Assembly (NCBI RefSeq): GCF_008831285.2
Contig: NC_045146.1
Span: 12,849,289 to 12,913,288, forward strand
Length of the DNA: 64,000 bases
Direction of reading: 5' to 3'
DNA from: Nymphaea colorata
Lineage: Eukaryota; Streptophyta; Magnoliopsida; Nymphaeales; Nymphaeaceae
Positions 1 through 13,669 of this stretch are shown in pieces. A program made the translations under genes and the position numbers. The notes below the pieces were generated by a model that was given only the letters and a program-made list of their open reading frames with translations, had not been told where the DNA came from and ran no database searches. The number at the start of each line of letters is the position of its first letter. Within the stretch, counting starts at the first letter, position 1.

Positions 1-150
1 CGGTGGTGTTGGTGGTGCGGGGCTGGTCCAGACGCCTCCTATACTGCTCTGGAACTCGAAAACGATGGGTTCATACCCTCTCTGTAACATGTACTTGCAG
101 GAGAGCAGGCCGCTGATGCCTGCGCCTATGATGCCGACTCGCTTCCCCAT
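1..150 (-). CDS. Flavin-containing monooxygenase, N-terminal 50 codons (runs off window)
   Basis: The reverse strand opens with ATG at 148-150 and reads [20 protein letters not shown] and onward without a stop to the window edge. The visible part is a Rossmann FAD-binding start: the GxGxxG fingerprint (GAGISG, residues 9-14) follows a short beta strand, and an acidic residue ending the second strand (VFE, residues 30-32) is followed by IGGVW (37-41), the pattern typical of plant FMO-type enzymes. Known members are flavoproteins that use NADPH and O2 to oxygenate S- or N-containing metabolites. With only the N-terminus in view, the subclass (FMO1, S-oxygenase or other; YUCCA seems less likely) cannot be decided. 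There is no sign of a signal peptide before the FAD motif. Confidence 0.85.
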   Translation of the reverse strand, partial: MGKRVGIIGAGISGLLSCKYMLQRGYEPIVFEFQSSIGGVWTSPAPPTPP

Positions 151-3100
151 TTCCGCTCCCCCTGTCTCTCTTCCTCTCTCAATCGCAAATTCACAACGTT
201 CTTGGTGGCTTTGTACAACTTGGTATCGTCCGCCGGCTGTTTCTTGATTGGAAGGACGATTCTTGATTGGAGAAAGGAAACGATGACTCAGAAAGATGGT
301 AAAAGGACAAGTGGGTCTTGAGATCGAGACAGTCTGTTATCTCGTTGTTGGTGGGAGAGGCGAACCGGAAAAGAAATCGAAGGATTTGAACTGGTTGGGC
401 TTGGCAAACGCGTCTTCTCCAGGTGTGGTTGCATTCATCATATATGTCAACGGAGGAAGGCGGACTCTCTTGGGTTCACGTGTTGACTGTGGAACTTGGG
501 AATTGGGAATTTGATTCTTCGTTTGGTGTTCGCTACGACCTTTCCAGTGAATTCTCGTAGGAAACTTTAGTTTTAAGGCCCTGCCTGTTTGGAGAATTGA
601 CGTCGCCTTATTTGGTTGAAAATGTAAAGCATACTCATGGTGAGGAACCTTCCTAGAGCGAAATAAACGGTCACAGATCCAGCTTTTACCGAGTTTGATT
701 TATTCCAATTTGCAATCGGACTTGTTGCTTAAGGATTCGGATTTGAACTTTATTTTTTAACTGAACTCAAACTCAGATCTCACTAACATAGAGGGGTGTT
801 CGAGTGGCTGATGGAATAAAATACTCCTATTGCTCACCTAGACAGTGTTGTCCTAAAATCCCTCCATAGTTGTTTCCTACTTACTTCCGAAAAATAAGTT
901 TGTGGTTGCCTCAATCACAAGGAATTCACTCCGCAATTACCTCTCTAACAGTGCAAAACTTTTAACGGAAAAGCGCTTATACTTTGAGAAAAGTCACATG
1001 GACACATGCTTGTTCGTTCTTTCCGAAAGAGAACAGAGAAAAAACAAGGGCGTGCATGAACAATTTATCCTCAGCTTGTTTACTGCACGGCTCCAATTCA
1101 CGGACAAAACTACAAGCAAATGGGTCTCATAATATATGATCAAATTGAATAAGAACAGTTCTTTTCCACGCGTTTGTTGGAAAAGAAATCATGTTCATAC
1201 ATTTGTCAGATGATATTCAGAACAAGATGGTAGCAGTACAAGTAGATCAAAAAGGAAAATTGTTCTTATCCTCTCGTTTCTCTTTAGAGGTGTCATTGCG
1301 CTAACCAACGGAAACAGCAGTATGGCCTACTTAATGAAGAAAAACAAGCGTCGCAAACAACAGGAGTTATGTATTGGTGTCACGAGAGATTCATTTGGTT
1401 CAACGAAACAGGGACCTTACGTCAGTCTATGATTACAACCATGTCAAATGGTCTGATTCAAGATCAAAGAAGGATGTCGGATATTACATGGATCTTAAAA
1501 TCTGAGAATCAATGATAAAAACTAAGGCAATCAATACCTCTTTAATGCATGTATAAACAATTTAATATTTTCTCAAAGAATTGATGTGGGCGGAGTTTAT
1601 GCTGCTATATGCTGCAGATGATTTAAAAATTAATGTCACTAAAAAAACGGCTTTCATATGATTGTTTATGATGTAGCAGCCATGTTTTTAGCAACAATCA
1701 ATGGTACTTTTAATGCCAGATTTTTTTTTAAATTTTTAACCATCCAACATAAGGCAGCACAGGATTCTTGTTGGTGTGAGTACCAAGATAGATAAATTCA
1801 TTCTACTGTAGATAAAACAGCTTCCCTACCACATGATCAACAACTTGAATCTCTTGTTAAGTCATTAACCTTGGTGAGAGGTTCTTGGAATAACTATCCT
1901 CATAACACATCCAAAAAACACCAAAATACATGAGGTGATTGTGGATATTATTTCTAGATCTAACAATCAAACGCTAAATATAGCTATATCATGTTTCTTT
2001 CGTTGAAACTACAACATGGCGTTCTTGAAATTCTTTTTTTATAAACATATTTTTTAAAAACATAATGTTCTTCTTACCAAACACTCTTTAAAGTTCACCG
2101 ACTTTGGGCTTCTGCAAAGAGCAATACCAATAAAAATTGAACCTCGTTTGTACAAGAGAGAGACAAGAACCATCCGACTAGATCAACATGCCATTAGGTC
2201 TTCTTCAAAAGAATATGTTGAGCCCAAAATTTGTCAAGGAAATGTTGAATTCTCCCACGAATCCTGCGCTCACAAACGTTGAACATGACAAACGACCACT
2301 GAATGCACCTGCTATGGCCCCATCTGAATCACCAATGAAATGGCCAGTTAGGCTTATATCCTTTTCCCCTGTCTTAGCCTACCAAACTTGAAAATGAAAT
2401 TTATCCACCTACAAGGGACCCTTCCTTTTCACGTATGGACACAACAGATATGATTAATTATATACATGAATTATTTGATTTTCAAAGTTGGCAGGCCACC
2501 ATAGTTAAGAAAGATGCATAAACTAGCATTATTAATGTTAATGAAACATTCCTCCCTTGTTTCATTTGTCTTTCTTCCAGGAAGCAGCCATATGGCGACT
2601 TAACTTTTGCTGGAAAATTTCCATGTGGGCGATCGACCACACTTCTGTGATTTGGAAAGGGCGAAGAGGCCATACTTTCAGTCAAAGCCATTTATTGAAA
2701 GAGATGCACAGTTTCTTGTGATTTTTACCACTTGCAGTTACCTTTACGAGCATTGATTTTGTGCTTTAATTTGTTGAACCGCACCATCTACGTTGAAATG
2801 GTAGGAGAAGATCAACCAACACAAATGGCTATTTAAGAAACCGCAATTAAAGTTTCACCAACAATCAAGAGGAGACCTGAATAATTGTTAAGAAACACCG
2901 AAAATTTTAGTTGGTGTGTTGAAATATATTTATGCTAGATTATAACCTACACCCATATTCAATTCGATGCAGGTTAATGAGTTAAAATGATTCAAAATGC
3001 CCTTAGATTGGGTTCTCGTTTGTCTTTCTCTCTTTCAAATTTCTCAAATTCTTCAATCATGTGAACATTCACATCTTTTTCTTCATCCATCAAGAGAAAG

Positions 3101-3931
3101 CAAAAGACGTCAGAGATTCATCTCATTTTCTCTCTCTTACACCACGACAAAAGCCTTAGTCATTATCCTTCATGAACAAACATTATTCTTTTCTGCCATG
3201 ATGGAGGATAACATCAGATCTCTTTATTAAACATGAAAAGAACCTGGGGAGATTTTAAATAATATCTAGGCCACATGTGCATCTATTATCGAGAAACAAG
3301 CATCTGTGCTTCTTAAGAATTCCGATATTACTTATGAGCATGGTCTTGAGGTCCGCATTAAGGACCTCTTTGTGGTCTATGGTCAATATGACAGAAAAGG
3401 GTGATTTTGAATTAAGGCAACCAATCACAATGCTCAATCTCCACGTCTCAAGTTTGATTGTGTTAGGAGCCAAATAGCTTTGAAGCACATAAAGAGCCTT
3501 TACTACCATCTCCTACCACAACATAAAAGGAATTCCCCTTTGTCAGCTATTTTCAAATAGCTGCCCAATGTTTTCAATTATTTTCTTTTGGCTTTGTGTT
3601 TTTTAAAATTTGTATTGGAAAGAATATAATTCTGTTCTCTTGAATTCGGAATTTTGTGTTATATGATCAAATAGTTATTTTCGATTTTTCGTGACGTTCT
3701 CTAAATTAACGGTAGGTGGATGCACTTTTAAAATGCGAATTAAAATCTTGTCATTCTTTTGCAGTTTTTCTAAATGGCACTGGTCCGGGCATTTTTTAGA
3801 ATGCCATCTGTAATGTTTGTGCTTTTTCTTGGGTCAAAAGATGTTAGTTACATGTTTTTTAGGGAGTTTCCCAGAAGCCTTAACTCTTAAGTAATGGTTC
3901 AAGTAAATAGAAAGTTAGAAACATCAAACAC

Positions 3932-3932
<1 letters not shown>

Positions 3933-3971
<39 letters not shown>
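3933..3971. repeat. (TC)n microsatellite
   Basis: An uninterrupted run of about 19 TC dinucleotides. It lies in the spacer far from any recognised exon. Confidence 0.95.
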
Positions 3972-3973
<2 letters not shown>

Positions 3974-5442
3974 AGATGGCTTTACAGTTGTCGACCTGAT
4001 GTGTCATTTGACTCATTTTAATAGCAGAAGTTGTTGCCAAAGGAAGTGATTTCCATATCGGACAAAACTTTACTAAGATCATCTAGGAATATTATTTTAT
4101 ATAGGTTGGTAACTTTTATTAGTGCTACAGAAAAATGCATAATTTTTATGTATATACAGTCTCATTTAAAGAGGACATGACTTAAGCTAATGAAAACGAA
4201 TTCTACAAAGATTTGACAAATTCCGTTTTCGCCATATCAGCTCCTTTCTATTGCAGAGAGCTTCTTTAAGGTATCTCCAAATTCTTCATACTGCTACGTT
4301 TAGCTATTTCATCTTGGGATTGGGTGGTATGATTGGATAATATAATATATTTATGTGAGCATATAGGTAAGCCTATCCGATAAGAACAAGCAGGATTGCC
4401 CCTTTGAACTTCCACGTATTCTAGCCATGTTCCTATATGATAAACGTATATAACCTTTACATCCTTAACTTTGGATGATTTCCAGTCATCCACTTTATTT
4501 TCTCCAGTATGCTCAGTCTACTCAGATGGGCTGCCCAACTGCTGTATATAAAATTGCCTTTGTTTTTTAAACCAGAGAGAGAGAGAGAGATGGCCGATTG
4601 GCCTATCACTTTAAAATTCACTACCACCATGCATGTTTAAATGGAATAGGTAATAATGGTGGAGATGGTATGCCATATATATAATATATATAGGATTATA
4701 AATGAGGGGATAAGGAGAAGGTGGTGACAGAGTCACCCTTTTTCCTTTTGGACTCGAAAACTAAAGCACTTACTCTTCTTTTTCTTTTGGCAAGATCAAC
4801 CAATTTATTTTATGTTTTTTTACAAATCAGTCCCTTGCTTTCAGAGCCACAGTGCAAAATGATCCCTGCATGCCTTAAATGTTTTCGCAACACGTCCCTT
4901 TCGTTTTAGAAACCACTGTGAAACAGTTCATTAGGTTGATAGCCTTCTACAATGATAGACTGTGGGAAACACATTACAGGACGATGTTGTCTTCACAAAG
5001 TACCATTTTAAGGAGATCTGTTTCAAGCCAAAGTTTTGATGTTTCACTTCACAACACTTAAATAATATGATTTCTGCATTAAAAAAGCGTGTTCTATACC
5101 AACTCCTACGCCTATAAACATGGAGTTTGCCTTCATATTGTTTGTTTTGTGAAGCACAACTTCAAAATATGCGGTTTCAACTAAGGCGTCCAGAGCAACA
5201 GGGTTATAAAATCTTTCGAGACATAAACTTACATAAATACTGATAAGTTTTAACAGGACTTTCATGCATTACTGGTGCAAATGATGAGCACTAATTTGCA
5301 CAACTACATGGGAGACTAGGAGAGGAACTATTTGGCAATCTGGTCCATAAGTCGGGTAATCTTAAAACAAGTGGTACCTTTGAAGCACAATCTTCCAACA
5401 GCTGACATAATAAATACAATGTCTTACAACTTTATTTAAATA

Positions 5443-5473
<31 letters not shown>

Positions 5474-5474
5474 A
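5443..5474. repeat. (CT)n microsatellite, slightly interrupted
   Basis: CT dinucleotide run with one CCC interruption near its left end, in spacer sequence. Confidence 0.9.
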
Positions 5475-7600
5475 AGTTATTAGCCAAAAAACTATTAACG
5501 ATCTGAAAATATCTGCACCAAATTTGATGCTCATTTTATCTGTCCTGAGAAAGAAAAGCATGATCGTTTGTGGCTTACCTACCAAGAGATTACGCCCAGT
5601 TGGTCGATTCTTGGATGGTACCTAAACATTAAAAATATCAACAGGAATCATATTCTCTTTCCTCCTCTGTCCTGGTAGGCCAGAGAAGGATTTGGATGGT
5701 TTTGTTAAACAAACTTATTCCAGTGTAAAGACATCCGAATCCAATGCGGGCTTGCGGAGAGGGCACCAGTATTATGTCCTGTCGCATCCTTGACGAGAAC
5801 CACCAGTTTACAATATAATAATGTCAGCACCAGTTTAGAATAGAATAGTATCACCAGCAGCATTTTTCGAGGCACACATGAAGACCCAAGGGCAGCCTAA
5901 AAAGGTGACATCACCTTTTAACAACACGAATATCTAAAACAACTCACTCAGCAGCTTTAACAGAATCAAAGAGAACTTAAGTACGCAGTTTTTGCTAACA
6001 TAAAGCATAACAAAAAGGGGTCCCCACCAACACATTTCAAATACATATTGAACAGATAACTTGACTAGGGAGTAGGGAGGTGGTTAAAAGATCACATTTC
6101 GTACACATATTTGAACAGATAAACCTAACTAGGGAGGCAGTCGAATGCTTTTGTCTTACTCAATGTAGCGGCACGCAGGCTTCACGACATACGAACAAAT
6201 TCATTTTACAACCAAAACCAAAGGACACACCGCAGCTAGAGAGAAGCCTATGCCAATAGAAAGCTGATCATAAGCTTCAACATCAGTGGCGAGAGCCCCA
6301 CCCGCAATTGTCCCCTGAAAATTGTAGGGGTTTAATCCCCTAGAGACTTTTTCATTTTTGAAAATACCAACCGAATTCCAGCTATGCCACAGGCACACAA
6401 ACAGAGTCTGCGTTAGCTCAACTGAAAATAATTACCATGCATCAAGCCATAGGTTCCTAATAGCTCCAGGTTCAAGAAGTGATGTCACCGTAATAGCAGC
6501 AAATCCAAAACACACAGAAAACTATGTATATGGTATGGAAAATGTAAGGTTAGCTGTCGAACAGCTAACAATCTTCTTTCTAGATCACCAGAAATAGCAT
6601 CCCGTAAGTAGTTTGGACAGGATAGATTACGGTGGGCACAGATTGTAGTCTGCCCAGATGAAGCAATACCAGACATGCAGATTCTACTGGATCTTTAGAG
6701 TGACGACCCAGTGAAAAGTGAGCTTTGGAGATTGAGATCTAAATTTATCCATTTTCATTACCCATGACCAGCTTTTTCCCGTTGGAAAACTTTACATATT
6801 TCTAGCTTCTGAGATTCTGAAACAAGAAAGACATCATCATCTCTCAGTGTTGTTTCTAGCTGATGGTTTGAGAACTGAATTTGGAGGACGAACTGATACT
6901 AAGAAGCATTCTAGTGAGGACACTAAAACATGGAGGCACAGCTTGGGAATTCTGTGGCGCAGTTGAATAACAAAACATATCAGACTCGAAGATCCCAAAG
7001 GAACATCCTCTATGGCGATCACAAACCAATTTAGGACCTTCCCAACATGGTTTCAGCTTTTGATCTCCCCACCTTAGGGACCGAATTTTGAGCCCCCCTG
7101 GGCACCTCCCTCTATAGACCAACAATAAGAGTCTTCTTAGAACATCCTTACGGCTGAATTCATTTAGACTAGCATCAAGCAACAGAGATCCACCTTCTCT
7201 TTTACAAATTTGAGGCTGAGTACCACCTAATCTTAGAGGTGCCAGTAAATCAAGGCAAATCAACTAAGCAGAGGGAAACCTGTGTTACACAGGAAATTGA
7301 TGGTGCTACGATGAATGGCAACTACAATAATGCTAAGTTTGATTGGCAATAAGTATACCTAGAAATATTTAACCTGCATAATCATGCTCTAATCATCATG
7401 AGTTAACATGGTTCAGTTCCCAAATGCTGCATCCAGACACTCACTACAAACAGCTTCAAAAAATTGCCCTCAACAGAAAGGAGTAAGACAAATGGAACTT
7501 GGTTTTTGAATAGCGTTACTTTGGATCCCATTACAAGAACTCCTGTTTAGTGATACAATCATTGGATACACTAAATTATGGTGATCAAATCATCAGTACA

Positions 7601-10600
7601 TTAATCACCAACCAGTGCACATGGTCGATGCTCAAAGGTCAATAAGGACATACCAGTTTGAGATATGGCTCTCACGAATGCCATATTTGCTGTCAATGTT
7701 GGAGCATGCCAGTAGTCACCCGTACCAAATATAATCTTATTCTTTAAAGACAGCTTCCGAGTAGTTGGTAGGCCTATTATTCGAGCAGAAGGATTGTCCG
7801 GTACAACTCTGTGAATGTGTCATTCATAAGAAGCATATTTCTTACCAGATTCTGTTAGAGAAAAAATTATCCAACGGCAAGATGCTTAAAATGAAGAGTG
7901 AGAAACAAAATACCTAGAAGAGAACAAGCCAACAAAGACAACTATGCATTTAAGAGGCATCAACATAGGGTAAGTGAAGTCAGTCACTTAAGAAAATCAA
8001 TTTGTGGTGATAATGAGTCCATATGACAAGCTAATTGCTAAATCTTTCAAACAATACTTGTCCATCCAACCAAGAAATAACATAGCATGCGGGACATGAA
8101 TTGTGATTGCTCAAGTTTCTTAAAAGGAAATGCAGCTCAATCTCAAAAAGACAAATTATCGACAACAGGAATCAGCTGAAAATTTCTGAATGCAAAGAAG
8201 CACGTCAATGACCACATTAAGGGATGCCTGCAGGCACAGCAATGCTCAGCCAGTTTAAACAACAACATTCTAATGGGCTGCATGAGAGCATCTAGGTAAC
8301 ATAACTCACAACATGGTGAAAATATGTCTTGCAATAGGTTCTCTACTGCAGAGCACATAGACATAAGCAGGCAACTGGAATGGCATACCCAAGATAATGA
8401 TCAGCCAATAGAAGCCCAATATGTGATAAAGCAGAAGCAAGCATGTGTCACAATATTCAGAATGACCAATAAAAAGCAAACTGGATCAGAGATAAGATAC
8501 CAAGTTGAAACTTAATCAACAGCCTCGAGCCTCCTAGCAACTTGATAAGGTAGTACAAACAAATTGCTTACTATAGCAGCAGAGATTGGATAGGATCACT
8601 AAATCCAGACTGCCCATGCTGCCATTCCTTTTCTTTGCTCCCAATTTGAATGATAGTTTACAGATAAAATTGAAGTCGGGTATGAAAAGAAAATATGGTC
8701 AAATTTGTCTGAGATCAAGAACGACAAAGAACAATTGTGTGTGTAAACACAGGTAAATAACTGAGCAACTTACAGAAGATATTTTAGCAAACAATCCGCT
8801 CTAACTTTCTCATTAGGTCCACCACACAAGGAAACTAGTGCCTTGAATTCAGAACAAACAGTTTTGCAGATTATTGGTCTCTTATGACAAACTAAAGCTC
8901 TCAGTTCCTCTATGATTGGATTTTCACATTCAGACTTCACCTGCAGAAGGAAAACACCATCTTAATCTCCTCAATACTCATATATAGATATATGCATATA
9001 CATAGTGATAAAGAACCATGATAAAAACATATAATAGCTAGTTTTCCGTCACCAGATTATCAGTTGGAACAGCTTTCATTTCTTCTTCCTTGAAAAATGA
9101 AATGTGGAAAAATCTCATAAATACAGATCAACAGATCAATTATACATGATCAGAGTGGAAGTAATCCCATGATTTCCAAATATAACAAGAGTTAAAGGTA
9201 TATCATTATCATCTGTGATCACAACAAGGCATTTTCTATTTGACTGCAGTTGGACCTGAGTCACATCTTACATATGCCTTCACAGCCCAAGAGGAATACA
9301 TAGCCTAGACACATAAAAGGAATTGGAACATGGATCATGCTTCAAGAGTAAAAATATGCTTCGAGTACCAATTTGTTAACTGTGCCACAGGAATGCAAGA
9401 GAAACATTCCTGGTTATATATGTTGTCACACTTGTCTTGGTTTGGGTAGCTTATTCTATGGTTTTCACTTTTCACCAAGACTTGACCACTCTGTCTGCAA
9501 ATAGCAGTCTGCCAAATCTGATCCATTGATAGACCACCATATCCATCTAAGAACTTATTAAAACTTGAAGGCCCTCATAATTCAAACCCAAGGTTTAGAG
9601 GTCCTACTTGCGAAGAGGGTTATATGTTCAGTTGCCTATATTAGATGGTCTCAACCACAAATGTAAACAGCATAACATCAAAAGAGATGTGTTACCTGAG
9701 TTAAAACAAAGTTGTAGTTGCTCTTAAAGCGTCTCCTCATTTCACTTTCAGATGCTTTCAGTAGCTGTTCTGTGCACCCATTGCTAGTCCCAGTCACTAT
9801 TGCAACCAAAGCTGTTGTATCGAAATTTATCAGACGTTCTTCAAAAAGATTATCCAGTCTATCTAAACCTGTTGAATTAGATCTAATGGCAGATAGCAGC
9901 AGATGGAAAGGGCTATCTGACACGGCTACAACATCACCAGGTGAGTTGGTCACGTCTGCTTCAGCATTCATATAACTAAGCTGATCATCTTCCCCTTCCC
10001 CTTCATCGTCATTGTCCTTTATGTCATTTACCCTGATCTGGAATGCTAGAGCCCCTTGATGTGAACTTGAAGAATCAGCAACTAGCTCAGTGAGTGTCTG
10101 CACTTTCTGTGTTATCTTCACCCAGTCCCCCTCTAGCTCCTCAAAAATATCATCTTCAGAAACAATAAATTTGCTGCTGATATTAGTGGCCTTGAAGTTT
10201 TTCACCAACCCTTGTGAAGCAATCTCACCAAGACCCTTCGCAAAGAAAAAGATAATTGAATCTGGCCTTAAAGTTGATGCAGAATGAGCTGTTTCAAGAA
10301 CTAGCTGAATGCGTGCCTTTAGCCCCTTCTGCCTATGAGAATCATGCCAGGAAACGTATTTTGGGTTCCTATCAGACACAATAATCCAAACTGGGTTCCT
10401 GTTTAGAGTACAAATTATATCAACATGAACCTTTGCTGATCCAGGATGACATTTCTTCCCCCATAAAGATAACGGAATAGGTTTGCAAACACGTGATACC
10501 CCAGCTATGCAAGGTTGCTCAAGGATACGTACAACAGACTCAACATAGCCAATGTTTGAACTGCACAAACATGTGATCGATTTATTTCACAAAAAATTAT

Positions 10601-11802
10601 AAGAATGAATGAAAAACGAGGTTTGAGTCCTACATGCTTCATTCTGAAGTTAGACAGGTCCAGACAACAAAAGTAACTTTCCTCAAATTAGCAGGTTTGA
10701 GATCCTGTCATATTAAAAAGTAAAAACTCGAGGACACACAGACATTTTCCCCTTGTAAACTGAATAGTACTTTCAAAATTGCTCACGTCACGCCTGCTAC
10801 TCACTTTTCTTTCAATAAAACAACATGTGTTGGATGCTAATTTGGTGATGGAAATTACAGATATCAATTTGGTGTGAATCATTTCATTTTGATGACAAGA
10901 ACTGCCAGCTGAAAAAGAGGACACTCGAATGGTTAATACTTAATGCCTAAGTACTACTTACTTTCTAAAATACTTCACAAATGTGCATTTTTAAGCAGCA
11001 ATACAGAATGCGCTGTTTCAAGAAGTTGCTGATTGAATGACTTTAGCCCCTTCTGCCTATGAAAACCATACCAGGAAACAACATTTGGGTTCCTGTTGGA
11101 CACAGCAGTAATCCAAACTGTTTTCCCGTTTAAGTGCAAAATTGCAAATTATATCAACGATTCAACATGAACCGTGTTGGATCCAAAATGACATTTATTC
11201 CCACACAAGGATAATGAAACATCCCACAGTCTGATAGGCTCTCTCTGGACAAGAGAAGTAACATGGGAAGCAAAGCTTTAGTGGGCACAGTTCATTTGAC
11301 GTATGTATTAGTTCTTAGTCATCAAATTCATGCACTTAATCTTCTCCAACTTGGCCGGTCGCTTCGACGGGTTCCCTACCACAACTCTGCGACCCATGAA
11401 TTACCACAACTCTGCGACCCATGAATTACACCAAAAAATTTCCTAAAGAACGAATGTACTCCATGGTGACGACGATAAGAATAACAAACGAACAAACAAA
11501 AAGAAGAACATCATGTTTCACCGAAACAGCAGCAAGAGAGCGCTAATTATTTGAAAGAGAAGGTAAGGAGAAGGGCTCTCGAGGGCGCACCAGATTCGGG
11601 TAGAGAATGGTGAGAGTCGGGAGAGGAAATTGAGTTCCGTCTTGGCGGACTTGAGAAGGGTCGCCTTGCAGGACTGGGCGATTCTGGAGAGTGGCAAGCC
11701 GTTGATCTTGTGGATGACGCGCCTGCACCTCTCCTTCGCATGCTCGACCTCGCTCGCCACAGAGGCGGCGGAGCAACACCACCCGCTTCCTCCCTCCTCC
11801 AT
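7601..11802 (-). CDS. DUF1308 / UPF0415 (C7orf25-like) protein, four exons
   Basis: Coding exons on the minus strand: 11591-11802, 9696-10560, 8774-8940 and 7601-7808. Together they are 1452 nt, predicting 483 residues, and all three junctions keep frame. The start ATG at 11800-11802 opens MEEGGSGWCC; a helical region follows (HAKERCRRVIHKINGLPLSR), as in plant homologues. Exon 2 carries the conserved block GVSRVCKPIPLS and VHVDIICTLNRNPVWIIVSD, then an acidic linker (DNDDEGEGEDD). Exons 3-4 carry the DUF1308 C-terminus, including PTTRKLSLKNKIIFGTGDYW and ANMAFVRAISQTGM, which the family description treats as PIN-like. The protein is conserved from plants to animals; I do not know its biochemical role. 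The exon 1 donor (CTG then GTGCGC) is weak but is the only phase-2 site that fits. Intron 1 holds a decayed copy of part of exon 2. Confidence 0.9.
11003..11217 (-). pseudogene. Decayed partial copy of DUF1308 exon 2 within intron 1
   Basis: The segment matches the part of functional exon 2 at about 10280-10475 over its whole length, with many substitutions and small indels. Shared anchors on the plus strand include GCCCCTTCTGCCTATGA, AATCCAAACTG and AAATTATATCAAC, in the same order. It encodes no continuous frame, so it is a duplicated exon fragment that is no longer coding. Both copies lie in the same orientation, roughly 720 bp apart. Confidence 0.85.
11378..11427. repeat. 25-bp tandem duplication
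   Basis: The unit beginning ACCACAACTCTGCGACCCAT occurs twice head to tail (11378 and 11403) in intron 1 of the DUF1308 gene, just upstream of the intron's exon 1 border. The copies are essentially identical, which suggests a recent event. Confidence 0.9.
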
Positions 11803-12143
11803 TCCCGCGCTGCTGTTTCTACTATCGATCCGCAATGCGCCCTCAGACGATCAGGGGAGGAAAAGCACGAGTATCGTTCTTGTGCGGCAAACTGTTCGAA
11901 CTTGGCGGTTTCGCGATTTTTCTTAGACAACCTACCTATTGTGATCGGTTTCGGGATTTATTCTTCAAATCAACTATGGATCAAACTAATCGGATCCAAC
12001 ACATAAACGTAGTTGGCTCGAATTCTTGTCAGATGGGAGGGCTCAGATTCTTAATCGGTTCGATAATAAGTTTGAACTCAGATGCAATTACGCGAACCCG
12101 TTTGCTTACATATTAGACTAAATGGAGCGTCGTAATACATAAA

Positions 12144-12148
<5 letters not shown>

Positions 12149-12202
<54 letters not shown>
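12149..12202. repeat. (AT)n microsatellite
   Basis: An uninterrupted AT dinucleotide run of about 27 units in the divergent spacer, self-complementary and therefore able to extrude or form a hairpin. Confidence 0.95.
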
Positions 12203-12204
<2 letters not shown>

Positions 12205-12600
12205 ATAGAAGTCAGGAACCGGACTCTTTCATTTTTTTGTACTAAAGAATTATTTTAAATAAAATATAAACATCTTAATATATTTATAGAAATTTTTTTA
12301 ATATAAAACATGATTCAAGTGGTTTGTATGAAAAATGTGGATCTTCTTATTATTAAAATGTTGGCGTTATGGGAGTCATTCATTTTTTACTTATTATAAA
12401 AACACTATTAAAATCTAAAAAGTAATCATATTTTGCATCAACTTATTTTTAAGTTCATATCAATAAAGCTAAATTGTAAAAACAATATTTTAAACATCAC
12501 AGTTAAACGATCTAGTTTTTTTGTCTTTGACCCGATGGTCTAGTTTATGTATATATATACATATCAACGGTTACCTTTGTGGCAAGATTTGTTTCTATTT

Positions 12601-12700
12601 TGTGTCGTTAAAAACTGTCACAAAATGTAGTTTGATGACCACAGTTGTTTTGTGTCGTTCAAAACTGTCACGAAATTTAGTTTGATGAGAACAGTTGTTT
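12601..12700. repeat. 50-bp diverged tandem duplication
   Basis: Two copies of a unit starting TGTGTCGTT at 12601 and 12651, both running through AAAACTGTCAC, TAGTTTGATGA and CAGTTGTTT. The copies differ at a handful of positions. The TGTGTCGTT...AACTGTCAC core looks like the ends of some plant DNA transposons, but I see no complete element. Confidence 0.8.
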
Positions 12701-13638
12701 GACCACAATTTTTACCAATTGAATGTATCTTTTGTTATGCCAAAAAAAAATATAAAAACTCATATAGCTATTGAGATAACCGATATATATGATTGAATGC
12801 AGCTCAGGATAGTCAGAGAATTTATATATATATAAATATAATGTGTGTGTGTGAAAAAAAGCATAAGTATTTAATTTTTGTACTGCTGTAGAAAACAACT
12901 ACTAGGCCATTAACCTTGTATTATTACTAACTCAAGCTTGGATTGGAGCGTAAAAAATTAGCCCTTTAACCAATAAAAAGCACAATGCCATCATTAGTTT
13001 GTATCATTTTCCTTAACTACATGTAATCATATCCATGCACAATTAATTAATTTAGAATAACTTATGTTATTAAATATTGAAAATGATTAGGCAGTGTCTT
13101 TTATCAGTTATTCAAAGGGAACCCAAACGTATTGATAAAGTTAGGCATGTTTTTTCATGTTATAGTCTTCGAAGGGCAAAGTTAACAACTAAAACTTCAA
13201 CAGTAATATTTTGATTGTTTTGGTAACCATGTAAAACTTAAAGTGTGCCTTTTTACCATATGCAAAAGAAAGGCAATCAGGAAAATGTTTGAATAGAGGG
13301 AATTAAAGGATTGCATTATGTTGTGTTTGGGTGGGAATGAATGGAAATTGGAAAGGAAATGAGAAACCATTTTATTTTTAATGCATCCGAAAACAAATGA
13401 TAAAGGAAAGACCAAAAGGGCCGTAGCATTTATACGGCCCATCAATGCATGCACCGTAATGCATTTTAAAGCATTCATTTAAAACATATAAATGGTTGAG
13501 AGAAAACCAACGAGAAAAAAGTATAAAATAATATATCATTAACATGATAATCACATTTTTCTTTTTATTTTTTCCTTAGCTATCTATCATATTAAATTAG
13601 CAGATCAGATGACTGAGTGATTCTAAAAGTGACCATTC

Positions 13639-13641
<3 letters not shown>

Positions 13642-13669
<28 letters not shown>
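13642..13669. repeat. (TA)n microsatellite
   Basis: TA dinucleotide run of about 14 units in the spacer upstream of the oligopeptidase gene. Confidence 0.95.

Larger units (their letters stand above)
151..7600. other. Gene-poor spacer between the FMO and DUF1308 genes
   Basis: No coding gene can be supported in these 7.4 kb. The stretch is AT-rich, with (CT)n tracts at 3933-3971 and 5443-5474. Short open frames are scattered on both strands and none resembles a known family. The longest, 135 codons on the minus strand at 6856-7263, has no ATG at its start and no recognisable domain. The part just below 7600 must hold the 3' UTR of the DUF1308 gene, and the part just above 150 the 5' leader and promoter of the FMO gene, but I see no clear polyadenylation or TATA signal to fix their limits. 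Confidence 0.6.

Noticed and set aside
2188..2691. Open frames on both strands that looked faintly protein-like (minus-strand GHFIGDSDGAIAGAFSGR)
   Set aside because: Frames are broken by stops, no splice borders join them, and no family resemblance could be named.
9718..10287. Two plus-strand frames of 85 and 65 codons
   Set aside because: Both are antisense shadows of DUF1308 exon 2.
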